From an uncultured Bacteroidota bacterium (lineage in GTDB: Bacteria > Bacteroidota > Bacteroidia > NS11-12g > UBA955): a DNA stretch of 26,996 nt. Below the pieces are notes generated by a model that was not told the DNA's origin, did not search any database, and saw only the letters and a program-made list of their open reading frames with translations. Where the stretch lies: the NCBI GenBank assembly GCA_903959115.1, contig CAJBVU010000004.1:1-26996 (forward strand), in the 5' to 3' direction. Within the stretch, counting starts at the first letter, position 1. Each line of letters opens with the position of its first letter. The translations under genes were made by a program, and so were the position numbers. This document shows positions 8,897-16,673 of the stretch, piece by piece.

Positions 8897-10669
8897 TTAT
8901 CTGATTTGGTATTTTCGTTTGCGATAGATGTTATTGGCGATGCCAAAAATCATCATGCTTAATAACGGCGCGATGATATTAAACCACTGCCAATAGGTGT
9001 GCTCAAGTCGAGTTTTTTCGCTATCTAACAATCTTAATGTCTTTTCTTTGGCTCTGATTTCAATCAATCCATTGTTGTCTATTAAATAATCGATACAATT
9101 CAATATGAACTTCTTATTCGCAAAGGTTGTCTTCGTAAATCGATCGTATCCCGTTGGGTAAATTCCGCCTCTGCCACTCACCCCATTTCTTATGATGTCG
9201 CCATCGGCAATTACAACCATTTTACTTTCACCATTGGGTAAGAATGCGGATCCTGTGTAGTGTTTTTGGTAGATAAATGGCGATTGGAATTTGCCCTCCA
9301 TCAATACGCCCGTAAGCTTGCTTCCACCCCTCAAAGTATTCCTAAATCGATCGTCTCTGGATTGCATGTAAGCGTTTTCCAGGTCTACGTTTGCTGGGGC
9401 TTGAATCGTTTTGGTATAGGGACTACTGCTCAATAGTGGTGTTACATTAAGGTCCGTTTTTGATTTGGCCGAAAGTGTTGCTGGGAATTGACCCCAAACT
9501 GGACCTACGTTTTTGTTGATAATGTGGGGTGAACTAACCGACATAAACACGGGGAAATAATAGAAATCGATCATTTCCGGACGGTTGCCCACGGGAATCG
9601 GAATTTGATTGCAATTGGCATCCATCAGCAGTGTGGATTCCATTTTTACGCCATAATTAAACAACGATGCGTTGATATTCTCCAACTGATTGTCCATGGC
9701 TGCAATAGAACTATTGGTTTCAAAACTGTCGATTTCTACATGCACTGGATCAATCATCCATATCACCTTGCCTCCCTTCAATAGGAATTGGTCAATCAAA
9801 TACAATTCTGAAGGAGAGTAGTCTTTTGCCGGTTTAATGATGAGCAATAGGTCGTTGTTGTTTAATCGCTGCTGTAGACTATTAATCAGAACACTGCCCA
9901 TTTCTTCAGGGTTGCTCAGTGATTTTAGTTTATCGATGAATGGCTCCGCTGATTTCGGGTCCGCCACATTGATGTTCAATGCAGAAACATCGTAATATTT
10001 ACCCAATTCTGCAGCAAAATCTCCTACGCGATTGTCGATCATTTCTCCCGAACCATCCGCAACGGCAATCTTTTTGGGTTTGTTTAACGTGCACTGCCTC
10101 AATCCATTGGCGATTTCATACTCCACGTTATCAATCGCTCTTTTGATGTTGTTGTCGGCGTCCAAAGCCACATCGTGCTCGTAAAAATTGATGGCTACGG
10201 TTTTGCCGGCATACATCATTTCTGCACCGGGAATAATATTCTTTATGGTAGTGCTATTGCCTCCTTCACCCTCAATATCGCGCTGATGGATCACCCCGCG
10301 CTGATTGAAATCGTCTAAAATGCCACTGACTTCGGATAACTGTTTTCCTTCGAACGGATCGATGATTTCGATTTCGATTTTTCTGCCGCTGAGTTCGCGA
10401 AATTCATAGGCCACATCGCGGATTTCATTGCGAAGGTTTTTGAATCGGGCCGACATATCGCCGTCTAGATATAGGCGGAAGTAGCACTTTTCTTTCAGTT
10501 CTTTGCTAAGTTTTTTGCTTGTTTCGCTTAGGGTGTAACGTTTTTCCTCCGTTAAATCGATGCGCAAATAATAGAAATTACCGAGGATGTTTGCGACGAT
10601 GATAATTACCAATAGCGTGGTAAATTCCAAGATGGATTGAATGCGTGCTCCGTACTTTTTCATCACCAT
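8897..10669 (-). CDS. gldG: Gliding-associated ABC complex protein GldG
   Basis: GldG is the membrane-anchored periplasmic partner of GldF and GldA, an ABC-type assembly first described for Flavobacterium gliding; its substrate is unknown. A transmembrane helix spans about residues 16-36, followed by the family hallmark YLRIDLTEEKRYTLSETS. A long periplasmic region of the GldG/ABC-type uncharacterised transport family follows (for example WMIDPVHVEID near residue 305), with a second transmembrane helix near 564-582 and a basic cytoplasmic tail. Two starts are possible. The ATG at 10669 overlaps gldF by 7 bases; the ATG two codons later (10663) makes a TGATG stop-start junction with gldF. Both imply translational coupling. 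Full length, no defect seen. Confidence 0.93.
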   Translation of the reverse strand: MVMKKYGARIQSILEFTTLLVIIIVANILGNFYYLRIDLTEEKRYTLSETSKKLSKELKEKCYFRLYLDGDMSARFKNLRNEIRDVAYEFRELSGRKIEIEIIDPFEGKQLSEVSGILDDFNQRGVIHQRDIEGEGGNSTTIKNIIPGAEMMYAGKTVAINFYEHDVALDADNNIKRAIDNVEYEIANGLRQCTLNKPKKIAVADGSGEMIDNRVGDFAAELGKYYDVSALNINVADPKSAEPFIDKLKSLSNPEEMGSVLINSLQQRLNNNDLLLIIKPAKDYSPSELYLIDQFLLKGGKVIWMIDPVHVEIDSFETNSSIAAMDNQLENINASLFNYGVKMESTLLMDANCNQIPIPVGNRPEMIDFYYFPVFMSVSSPHIINKNVGPVWGQFPATLSAKSKTDLNVTPLLSSSPYTKTIQAPANVDLENAYMQSRDDRFRNTLRGGSKLTGVLMEGKFQSPFIYQKHYTGSAFLPNGESKMVVIADGDIIRNGVSGRGGIYPTGYDRFTKTTFANKKFILNCIDYLIDNNGLIEIRAKEKTLRLLDSEKTRLEHTYWQWFNIIAPLLSMMIFGIANNIYRKRKYQIR

Positions 10670-11391
10670 TTTCTGCTTTCAAACGCCATTTTCGTTGCCC
10701 CTAAGAAAGTTGCAATGAATCCAAAGAAGTAAATTACGTCACGGGTGTCTAGTACACCACGACTTATCGATTGGTAGTGAAAGTCAAGACTGAACCATTC
10801 TAGACTTTTGCCGATGGCGTCTAGGGCTTTGATATCTCCCAATAGACTTAATACGCCATACCAGAAAAAACACAATACCATAGAAATAATCAACGAAACA
10901 ATTTGATTGTCTGTAAGGGAACTGGCAAACAACCCAATACTCGCATAGCTAGCGGCCAAGAGTATCAAGCCAAAATATGAACCCCATGTAGCTCCCGAAT
11001 CGGTGCCTTGCAAGGGATCGGCGAGTTGTTGAATCGTATAGTAATAAAATAGGGTTGGTAATAGGGTGAAGACGATCAATGCCACCGCTGCCAAATATTT
11101 CCCCATCAAAATAGAAAAATCACTCACGGGACGGGTGGTCAAAATTTCTATCGTACCCAATCGACGTTCTTCGCTGAGACTTCGCATCGTGATGGCTGAA
11201 ACTAAAAAGATTAAAATATAGGGAGCGATGTTGAACATCACTTGTAGGCTAGCTACGCCCAAATCAAGTACGTTATTCCCTTTGATGATCCACATGAACA
11301 ATCCGGTGATTGCCAAGAAAACACCCATTACTATATAGGCAATGAACGATCCCAAGAAGCTGCGAATTTCCTTTTTAAATACTTCCCACAT
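10663..11391 (-). CDS. gldF: Gliding-associated ABC permease GldF
   Basis: This is an ABC-2 type permease subunit with 242 residues and six predicted membrane helices, at about 16-36, 50-70, 100-120, 139-160, 164-185 and 219-238. The cytoplasmic segment SEERRLGTIEILTTRPVS (about 73-90) is typical of GldF and related ABC-2 permeases (the NosY/CcmB-like group). It forms a complex with the ATPase GldA and with GldG in the inner membrane. The start overlaps the end of gldA by 17 bases and its stop overlaps the gldG start, so the three genes are translated as a coupled block. Family call is firm; the transported substrate is unknown in any organism as far as I know. Confidence 0.93.
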   Translation of the reverse strand: MWEVFKKEIRSFLGSFIAYIVMGVFLAITGLFMWIIKGNNVLDLGVASLQVMFNIAPYILIFLVSAITMRSLSEERRLGTIEILTTRPVSDFSILMGKYLAAVALIVFTLLPTLFYYYTIQQLADPLQGTDSGATWGSYFGLILLAASYASIGLFASSLTDNQIVSLIISMVLCFFWYGVLSLLGDIKALDAIGKSLEWFSLDFHYQSISRGVLDTRDVIYFFGFIATFLGATKMAFESRKW

Positions 11392-12097
11392 GGCCTGTCA
11401 AATTTCTAAAAATGGTTTCCAAACTGTCCGATGGCGCTGTCTCTTTTAAGCCTTCCAACGTATTGTCGGCAATGATCTTGCCCTTGTTGATTAATATCAC
11501 TCGGTTACACATGGCTTCTACCTCTTGCATGATGTGGGTGCTCAAAAGAACTGTTTTTTCGCTGCCCAAATTTTTAATAACGTTTCTAATCTCCACTACT
11601 TGATTTGGATCGAGTCCCGAAGTGGGTTCGTCCAAAATTAAAACTTTTGGGTCATGGATAAGGGCCTGGGCCAATCCAACACGCTGCCTATATCCCTTGG
11701 AAAGCTGACCGATTTTCTTATTTCTTTCCGGTCCAAGTTGGGTTAACTCGATGGCCATTTCCAGCGCTTTCTTGGTGTTTTTAACCCCAGCAATTCCCGC
11801 TGCAAACAACAAGTATTCTGAAATGTACATGTCCAGATACAAGGGATTGTGCTCGGGAAGGTAGCCAACCAGTTTCCTCACTTCTAAACTTTGTTCTGCC
11901 AAATCCAATCCGCAAACCGAAGCATCGCCGCTGCTTGCAGGGATATAGCCCGTTAGGATTTTCATTGTGGTAGATTTTCCGGCGCCGTTGGGGCCTAGAA
12001 ATCCAACCACCTCTCCAGATGGAATGGAAAATGAAATACTATCTAATGCCAATTGCTGGCCGTATTTCTTGGATAAATTGTTGACTTGAATGCTCAC
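11375..12097 (-). CDS. gldA: ABC ATPase GldA, short C-terminal form
   Basis: This is the ATP-binding subunit that drives the GldF/GldG membrane complex. All nucleotide-binding motifs are intact: Walker A GPNGAGKST at 35-43, Q-loop region GYLPEHNPLYLDMY at 78-91 (a strong GldA hallmark), signature LSKGYRQR at 132-139, Walker B LILDEP at 153-158 and switch histidine H188. Classical GldA is about 300 residues, whereas this has 240. The roughly 60-residue accessory domain after the ATPase core appears to be missing, yet the family-type ending (SLETIFRNLT) remains, as if an internal segment had been lost. The start is GTG, with a TATTTTTG element 8 bases upstream. A plain ABC-2 ATPase is the alternative name, but gldF and gldG as neighbours favour GldA. 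Confidence 0.85.
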   Translation of the reverse strand: MSIQVNNLSKKYGQQLALDSISFSIPSGEVVGFLGPNGAGKSTTMKILTGYIPASSGDASVCGLDLAEQSLEVRKLVGYLPEHNPLYLDMYISEYLLFAAGIAGVKNTKKALEMAIELTQLGPERNKKIGQLSKGYRQRVGLAQALIHDPKVLILDEPTSGLDPNQVVEIRNVIKNLGSEKTVLLSTHIMQEVEAMCNRVILINKGKIIADNTLEGLKETAPSDSLETIFRNLTGHVGSI

Positions 12098-12105
12098 AGA
12101 AAATA

Positions 12106-12113
12106 CAAAAATA
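12106..12113 (-). promoter_or_regulatory. Candidate -7 element upstream of gldA
   Basis: On the minus strand the bases read TATTTTTG, a perfect match to the Bacteroidota TAnnTTTG element, 8 bases before the GTG start of gldA. No TTG lies at the expected 19-21 base spacing upstream; the nearest TTG is only 12 bases away. If active it would give gldA almost no leader and split the gld-sprA genes from ribF and the peptidase. Confidence 0.35.
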
Positions 12114-12132
12114 GTTGAATCGGATCAACCTT

Positions 12133-13023
12133 TTATACTCTGTATAACGATGAAGACACTTCTTCTATTCTAATTTCGTAGGAATATCTTCTTCGTTTGC
12201 TTTTGCTAGTGCGCGAACGCCCTCTACGATAGGATCCCCGTCGTTTTTTACCTTGGTATGAAGATGCGGGCATTTGAAACAAATTCGATGCAATCAGAAG
12301 GGTGTCGCTCTTTACCGTTTCATTGGGGAAGTCGATAACCGCAGCAGGGTTTAAGGGTCTTCCGAGGAATCGTATTTCGAAATGTAAATGTGGGCCGGTG
12401 CTATGCCCTGTGGATCCGCCCAAGCCAATGAGTTGACCTGCATTTACCAATGTTCCAGGTTTGTATTCCAATTTGCTCAAGTGGCCATAGAGCGTTTCCA
12501 ATCCATTGAAATGTCTAATCACTACGCAATTTCCATAGCCGTTATAGTATTTGCTCATTCGAATTACGCCGTCAAAGGCGGAGTAAACAGAATCTCCGGT
12601 TCTGAGTTGTAGGTCGATGCCTGTATGAGGGCGACCGTGACGCCAGCCAAAAGGTGAATTTGTTCTACCATAAATGGGCATCGCAAAATCACAATCCATA
12701 TCTAGGATGTTGATTGGAATGGCTTCCTGAAGTTTTCTCAGATCAAAACGATAGGCATCTACGTGCATCGTGTCCCAAAAAGCATAAAAATCGTATTCGG
12801 GTAGCATGCCGGGAATGATGAATTCCCCTTCCTCGTAGTAATAAGCAAGCGTGTCGGTACTGTGTTCCCACAATGAATCTTGAATGATCCAATCGCCCTC
12901 GTCTTCTCCGTAATCTTCTTCGTCGTCTTCAATCTGTGCGATCGCAAAATTGCTACAAACGAGCATCATCACAAAGACAAAAGTCTTAGTCCAAAGTAAC
13001 CAATGTTTGGGCTTGTTGTGCAT
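12133..13023 (-). CDS. Exported M23-family (LytM-like) metallopeptidase
   Basis: This is a zinc endopeptidase of the M23 family, which cuts peptide cross-links in peptidoglycan. A signal peptide covers about residues 1-30 (ending A-I-A-Q). The catalytic domain spans about 115-232. The zinc ligands are H133 and D137 (HTGID) and H214 in HLHFE, with H181 (LYGHLS) and H212 as catalytic histidines, so the active site is complete. The mature N-terminus is strongly acidic (about 31-44) and the C-terminal tail (about 258-279) is rich in arginine and lysine, which may hold it to the envelope. There is no LysM domain. The start overlaps ribF by 38 bases; a later methionine would leave too short a signal peptide. 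Its position before gldA suggests a role in passing large envelope machines through the wall, but this is inference. Confidence 0.88.
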   Translation of the reverse strand: MHNKPKHWLLWTKTFVFVMMLVCSNFAIAQIEDDEEDYGEDEGDWIIQDSLWEHSTDTLAYYYEEGEFIIPGMLPEYDFYAFWDTMHVDAYRFDLRKLQEAIPINILDMDCDFAMPIYGRTNSPFGWRHGRPHTGIDLQLRTGDSVYSAFDGVIRMSKYYNGYGNCVVIRHFNGLETLYGHLSKLEYKPGTLVNAGQLIGLGGSTGHSTGPHLHFEIRFLGRPLNPAAVIDFPNETVKSDTLLIASNLFQMPASSYQGKKRRGSYRRGRSRTSKSKRRRYSYEIRIEEVSSSLYRV

Positions 13024-13924
13024 CGAGTAAGATCTGAGATTTTAACGCTTCGATTGAACCGAACTTCTGCTCATTTCTCAAATACTGTACCAAAAACAGG
13101 GTGAGGTGCTCGCCGTAGATGTTTTTATCAAAATCAAATAGATGCGCTTCGATGCTAATATTTTCGCCATCCACCGTGGGTCTTACACCGATGTTACAAA
13201 CCATTTTATATCGCTTGTTTTCTACCAAACAAATGCCGGCATAAACGCCAAACGAAGGGATGAGTTTGTAGGGGTCGTTGATGTGGATGTTTGCAGTGGG
13301 GAATCCAATGGTTCTGCCCAATTGCTTGCCATGAATCACCGTACCAGTCAGTTGGTATGGCCTGCCAATGAGTTGATTTGCCTCGTCTAATCCACTGTTT
13401 GATAGTGCCTTGCGGATTCTGGTGCTGCTAATAGCAATTTCGTCGATCGTGGAAGCGGGGATTTCCTGAACTGAGAAATTAAACTCCTTACTTAATCTAA
13501 CCAACGTGTTGAAATCACCACTTCTGTTGATCCCAAAGTGGTGGTCGTACCCGATTACGATAGTGTGCACATTAAGCTGTTTTACTAAAATATCTGCCAC
13601 AAATGCTTCGGGCGAAAGTTGAGAAAATTCTTGGGTAAATGGAAGAACCAAAACGTAATCTATGCCTAATGCAAAAACGGCTTCGGCTTTTTCTTCGATG
13701 CTCGATAGCATCCGGAGTTCACGGTTGTTGGGTTCTACCACCAATCTAGGGTGGGGGTGGTAGGTGATTAATAAGCTTTGGGTGTTCTGTTCTTTGGCTA
13801 GGTCAACCACGTGCTTTAATACTTTTTGATGACCCAGATGAACGCCATCGAAAGTACCTTGGGTGATAACTAAAGGCGAACTTTTGGGGACATCGGAGGG
13901 ATTGCGATACAGTGACGTGGTCAT
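12986..13924 (-). CDS. ribF: Bifunctional riboflavin kinase / FAD synthetase RibF
   Basis: RibF phosphorylates riboflavin to FMN and adenylates FMN to FAD in the cytoplasm. The N-terminal nucleotidyltransferase half shows GTFDGVHLGH at 23-32, the YHPHPR segment at 55-60 and ISSTRIR at 165-171. The C-terminal riboflavin kinase half shows GRTIGFPTAN at 203-212, FGVYAG at 225-230 and the catalytic-base glutamate region around E259 (IEAHLFDF). The length of 312 residues is standard. The ATG gives a short, family-like start before the nucleotidyltransferase strand. It is the first gene of the minus-strand string, divergent from porQ across 65 bases. A GAAATTTG lies 8 bases before the start, one mismatch from TAnnTTTG. 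No riboflavin riboswitch is possible in so short a leader. Confidence 0.95.
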   Translation of the reverse strand: MTTSLYRNPSDVPKSSPLVITQGTFDGVHLGHQKVLKHVVDLAKEQNTQSLLITYHPHPRLVVEPNNRELRMLSSIEEKAEAVFALGIDYVLVLPFTQEFSQLSPEAFVADILVKQLNVHTIVIGYDHHFGINRSGDFNTLVRLSKEFNFSVQEIPASTIDEIAISSTRIRKALSNSGLDEANQLIGRPYQLTGTVIHGKQLGRTIGFPTANIHINDPYKLIPSFGVYAGICLVENKRYKMVCNIGVRPTVDGENISIEAHLFDFDKNIYGEHLTLFLVQYLRNEQKFGSIEALKSQILLDAQQAQTLVTLD

Positions 13925-13975
13925 GGAAAGTACAAATTTCGGTAAAATATCCGCTGAGAGTTCCTGTTCTTAAAC

Positions 13976-13983
13976 TAAATTTG
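13976..13983 (+). promoter_or_regulatory. Candidate -7 element upstream of porQ
   Basis: TAAATTTG matches the Bacteroidota TAnnTTTG element exactly and lies 6 bases before the porQ ATG. No clear TTG is found 19-21 bases upstream (only CTG), so support is partial. If used, the transcript would begin at or next to the start codon. Confidence 0.35.
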
Positions 13984-13989
13984 TTGCTC

Positions 13990-15099
13990 ATGCCCAAACG
14001 CTTACTGATTTTATTGTGTGTGCTGGCCTCGGCCAAGGCCTCGGCCCAAACCGGATCGCAAGGCGTTTTTCGGATTTTGGATGTTCCAATGCACAGCAAA
14101 TCTTTGGCATGGTGCGGTTACTTGATATCCCAGCCCTCGTCAGATATCCTTCAAACCACCAACAATCCGGCGTTGCTCTCCGATGAGCATCGTTTCAAAG
14201 CAGGACTTAGCGCAGGGACCATTCTCCCTGGCGTTTTTTCTGCCAATGCGGCGTTTGGTATTGGAAATATTTCGGTATCGGGCAAAAAAATATCGTTGCA
14301 GGGGTTTGCGCAACACATCGACTACGGCAGTATGGATGGTTATGATGCCGGTGGAAATCCAACCTTAAAATTAGTAGCAAACGAGACCAATATTGGGATG
14401 GGCGGATCTATGGCACTCACGCCTCAACTAAGATTTGGTGCCCAGCTGGGGATGGTTTACAGTATTCTTGGTCCTTATATTTCCAATGGAGTATATATTA
14501 ATTTGGGCCTCAATCACATCAAAAAGGATTCTACGCTTTCGGCCGGATTGCTAATCAAGAACCTTGGGGCACAAGTGATGAGCTATCAAGATGCAGGCAG
14601 AGAGCCGTTGCCTTTCAATATTCAAGCGGCCGTAGCAATCATGCCAAAACACATGCCCTTTAAATTTCATCTGGTGGCGCATAGTTTGCAAAAATGGGAT
14701 TTGACCTACGATCAGTATCTAAATAGCAACGGTCAGATAGATATTAATGGTCAGACGGTGGTGCCAGCCGAAGCGAAGTTTGCAGATAAATTGGGTCGAC
14801 ATTTAGCAGTGGGTACAGAATTGGCTTTGGGTAAGAATTTTGGTATTTATGTAGGTTATAGCCAGCAGCGAAGAAAAGAGATGATTGCCGATGTAAGGCG
14901 CGGTACGGCAGGTTTTGGCTGGGGTCTAAAATTCAAAATGGCCAAATTGGATATTACGTATTCCAGTGCCAGTTATTTCAGCAGCCAGAACTCAAATATG
15001 TTCTCCATCATCATCGATCCCAATCGGTTTTCAAAGAAAAGATCTGTAGCCTTTGTTCAGTTAAATCATACGCCATGTCCCGGAATTCCTGAGTTATAA
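13990..15099 (+). CDS. porQ: T9SS outer-membrane protein PorQ
   Basis: PorQ is a predicted outer-membrane beta-barrel of the PorV/FadL-like group that belongs to the T9SS. It is linked to the PorU-PorV-PorZ attachment complex that anchors cargo on the cell surface. Residues 1-20 form the signal peptide (ending A-S-A-Q). The mature start, then SDILQTTNNPALL (about 50-62), is the typical PorQ/PorV N-terminal motif, and alternating strands of a barrel follow. The frame is open 26 codons further upstream, but that stretch overlaps the divergent ribF start and is not signal-like, so I chose the ATG of MPKRLLILL. Length 369 residues, normal. cmk follows after 6 bases, so the two are surely co-transcribed. 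Confidence 0.9.
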   Translation: MPKRLLILLCVLASAKASAQTGSQGVFRILDVPMHSKSLAWCGYLISQPSSDILQTTNNPALLSDEHRFKAGLSAGTILPGVFSANAAFGIGNISVSGKKISLQGFAQHIDYGSMDGYDAGGNPTLKLVANETNIGMGGSMALTPQLRFGAQLGMVYSILGPYISNGVYINLGLNHIKKDSTLSAGLLIKNLGAQVMSYQDAGREPLPFNIQAAVAIMPKHMPFKFHLVAHSLQKWDLTYDQYLNSNGQIDINGQTVVPAEAKFADKLGRHLAVGTELALGKNFGIYVGYSQQRRKEMIADVRRGTAGFGWGLKFKMAKLDITYSSASYFSSQNSNMFSIIIDPNRFSKKRSVAFVQLNHTPCPGIPEL

Positions 15100-15105
15100 A
15101 AGAAA

Positions 15106-15795
15106 GTGAGACAAAGAAAAATCAATATCGCAATAGACGGGTACAGTAGCTGCGGGAAAGGGACATTGGCGAAAGCGTTGGCTTCTGCTTTGAATTATGT
15201 TTTTATCGATAGCGGGGCGATGTATCGAGCGGTGACCTTGTATTTGATGCGTCATTCGGTGAATTTGGAGGATATCGCTCAAGTGGAACAAGCGTTGGCT
15301 CAAGTAACAGTGGAGTTTGATGTAAACCATGATGGGTCGTCCTTTGTGTTGTTGAACGGTGAAAATGTGGAGCATGAAATTCGCACAATTGCGGTGGCAT
15401 CGAAGGTGAGTGAAGTGGCAAAAATTCAAGCAGTGCGCGATAAGTTGGTGTATTTGCAACAGCAAATGGGCGCGAAAAAAGGTGTTGTGATGGATGGTAG
15501 GGATATCGGAACAGTTGTTTTTCCTGATGCAGAGCTTAAGATTTTCATGACGGCCTCGGTTGAGGTTAGGGCTCAGCGCAGATTTTCGGAGTTGGTGGCC
15601 AAAGGTGATGCGGTGACGTTAGAGGAGATTTCAGCGAACTTAAAGCATCGCGACGCAGTGGATTCTTCGAGGGAAAATAGTCCTCTTACAATGACCTCGG
15701 ATTATAGGGTTCTGGACAATTCTGAAATGGATAGAGATACCCAATTCGCATTGGCGATGTCTTGGGCGGATGAGTTGTTCTCGTTGATATCTTGA
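15106..15795 (+). CDS. cmk: Cytidylate kinase
   Basis: This enzyme phosphorylates CMP and dCMP to the diphosphates using ATP, feeding RNA, DNA and phospholipid precursor pools in the cytoplasm. The P-loop is at about 11-20 (DGYSSCGKGT), followed by the CMK-specific IDSGAMYRAVTLY (34-46), DGRDIGTVVFPDA near 128-140 and the lid-like RAQRRFSEL near 155. Length 229 residues, normal. The start is GTG; an ATG start in frame near this position is absent, and the residues after GTG are family-like (INIAIDGYSS). It lies 6 bases after the porQ stop, with an A/G-rich stretch just upstream that may act as a weak ribosome site. Confidence 0.95.
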   Translation: MRQRKINIAIDGYSSCGKGTLAKALASALNYVFIDSGAMYRAVTLYLMRHSVNLEDIAQVEQALAQVTVEFDVNHDGSSFVLLNGENVEHEIRTIAVASKVSEVAKIQAVRDKLVYLQQQMGAKKGVVMDGRDIGTVVFPDAELKIFMTASVEVRAQRRFSELVAKGDAVTLEEISANLKHRDAVDSSRENSPLTMTSDYRVLDNSEMDRDTQFALAMSWADELFSLIS

Positions 15796-15835
15796 GAATA
15801 ACGTTTGATTTTGATTTTGTTATTTCGCTGTTATT

Positions 15836-16600
15836 ATGAATAGGCAGAAAATTGTTGCGGGTAACTGGAAAATGCACAAAACCTTGGAAGAAAGCCAAGC
15901 TCTGATTACCGAAGTAAGAGGAATTGTTAGAGATGAATATCGCGGAGAAGGTAAAGTAGTTTTAATTCCAACATTTTTGGCGTTGCCATCTGCCGTTCGA
16001 TTGCTAGAAGGGAGCGGATTGCTGGTGGGGGCTCAGAATGCTCACCAGGCTGATCAAGGTGCATTTACGGGTGAAATTTCAGCCGGTATGCTTAAGTCTT
16101 TGGGTGTTCAATATTGTTTGGTAGGGCATTCGGAACGACGTCAATTCTTTGGTGAAACCAACGAAGTGTGTGCGTTAAAAGTGAAATCTGTGATCCGCCA
16201 TGGCATGAAGCCCATTTTTTGTATCGGTGAAACTTTGGAGCAGCGCGAAAGCAAGCAATACTTTAGAGCCATTGAAGAGCAAATCGTTCAAGGGTTGTTT
16301 CATTTGGATCGCAAAGAGTTTGCGGAAGTTGTTATTGCTTATGAGCCAGTTTGGGCTATCGGTACGGGTTTGAATGCTTCTCCGGAGCAGGCGCAGGAAA
16401 TCCATGCATACATCAGAAAACTATTGGCCAATCAATACAATGAAGAAATTGCTTCAACAACTTCAATCCTCTATGGTGGAAGCGTGAAGCCAGAAAATGC
16501 CGCGGCTTTATTCATGCAGACGGATATTGATGGTGGATTGATTGGTGGTGCAAGTTTAAAAGCCCGTGACTTTATCGATATCGTGAAAGCGATGCGATAA
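15836..16600 (+). CDS. tpiA: Triose-phosphate isomerase
   Basis: TpiA interconverts dihydroxyacetone phosphate and glyceraldehyde 3-phosphate in glycolysis and gluconeogenesis. Active-site residues are all present: N10 and K12 (AGNWKMHK), H98 in VGHSER, and E170 in AYEPVWAIGTG, which leads into loop 6. The phosphate-binding YGGSVKPEN and GGASL segments close the barrel. Length 254 residues, normal. It starts 40 bases after cmk; this gap is T-rich and contains only near-matches to the TAnnTTTG element, so I cannot say whether it has its own promoter. Confidence 0.97.
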   Translation: MNRQKIVAGNWKMHKTLEESQALITEVRGIVRDEYRGEGKVVLIPTFLALPSAVRLLEGSGLLVGAQNAHQADQGAFTGEISAGMLKSLGVQYCLVGHSERRQFFGETNEVCALKVKSVIRHGMKPIFCIGETLEQRESKQYFRAIEEQIVQGLFHLDRKEFAEVVIAYEPVWAIGTGLNASPEQAQEIHAYIRKLLANQYNEEIASTTSILYGGSVKPENAAALFMQTDIDGGLIGGASLKARDFIDIVKAMR

Positions 16601-16637
16601 ACTTACATTGCTTGATTTAATAGTCTGCTCACAATGA

Positions 16638-16655
16638 AACGCAAGTTGGTGCGTT
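16638..16655. repeat. Small inverted repeat between tpiA and the giant gene
   Basis: AACGCA, a 6-base loop AGTTGG, then TGCGTT form a 6-bp hairpin 38 bases after tpiA and 18 bases before the giant gene. The following ATTTG is too poor in T for a good terminator. It could be an attenuator or chance. The rest of this 73-base gap shows nothing else. Confidence 0.3.
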
Positions 16656-16673
16656 ATTTGTAATCTCACCCTG

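Noticed and set aside
12951..12962. Lipobox for the M23 peptidase (M-L-V-C)
   Set aside because: The residue before cysteine is valine, not glycine, alanine or serine, and a normal signal peptidase I site (A-I-A-Q) follows.
13912..13989. Longer porQ N-terminus
   Set aside because: It would overlap ribF and place non-signal sequence ahead of a clear signal peptide.
13925..13989. FMN riboswitch upstream of ribF
   Set aside because: The divergent gap is only 65 bases, too short for the conserved riboswitch fold, and no such motifs are visible.
13803..14099. Minus-strand reading frame of 98 codons across the ribF start and porQ start
   Set aside because: It lies over two confidently assigned genes and has no family-like features; it is a shadow frame.
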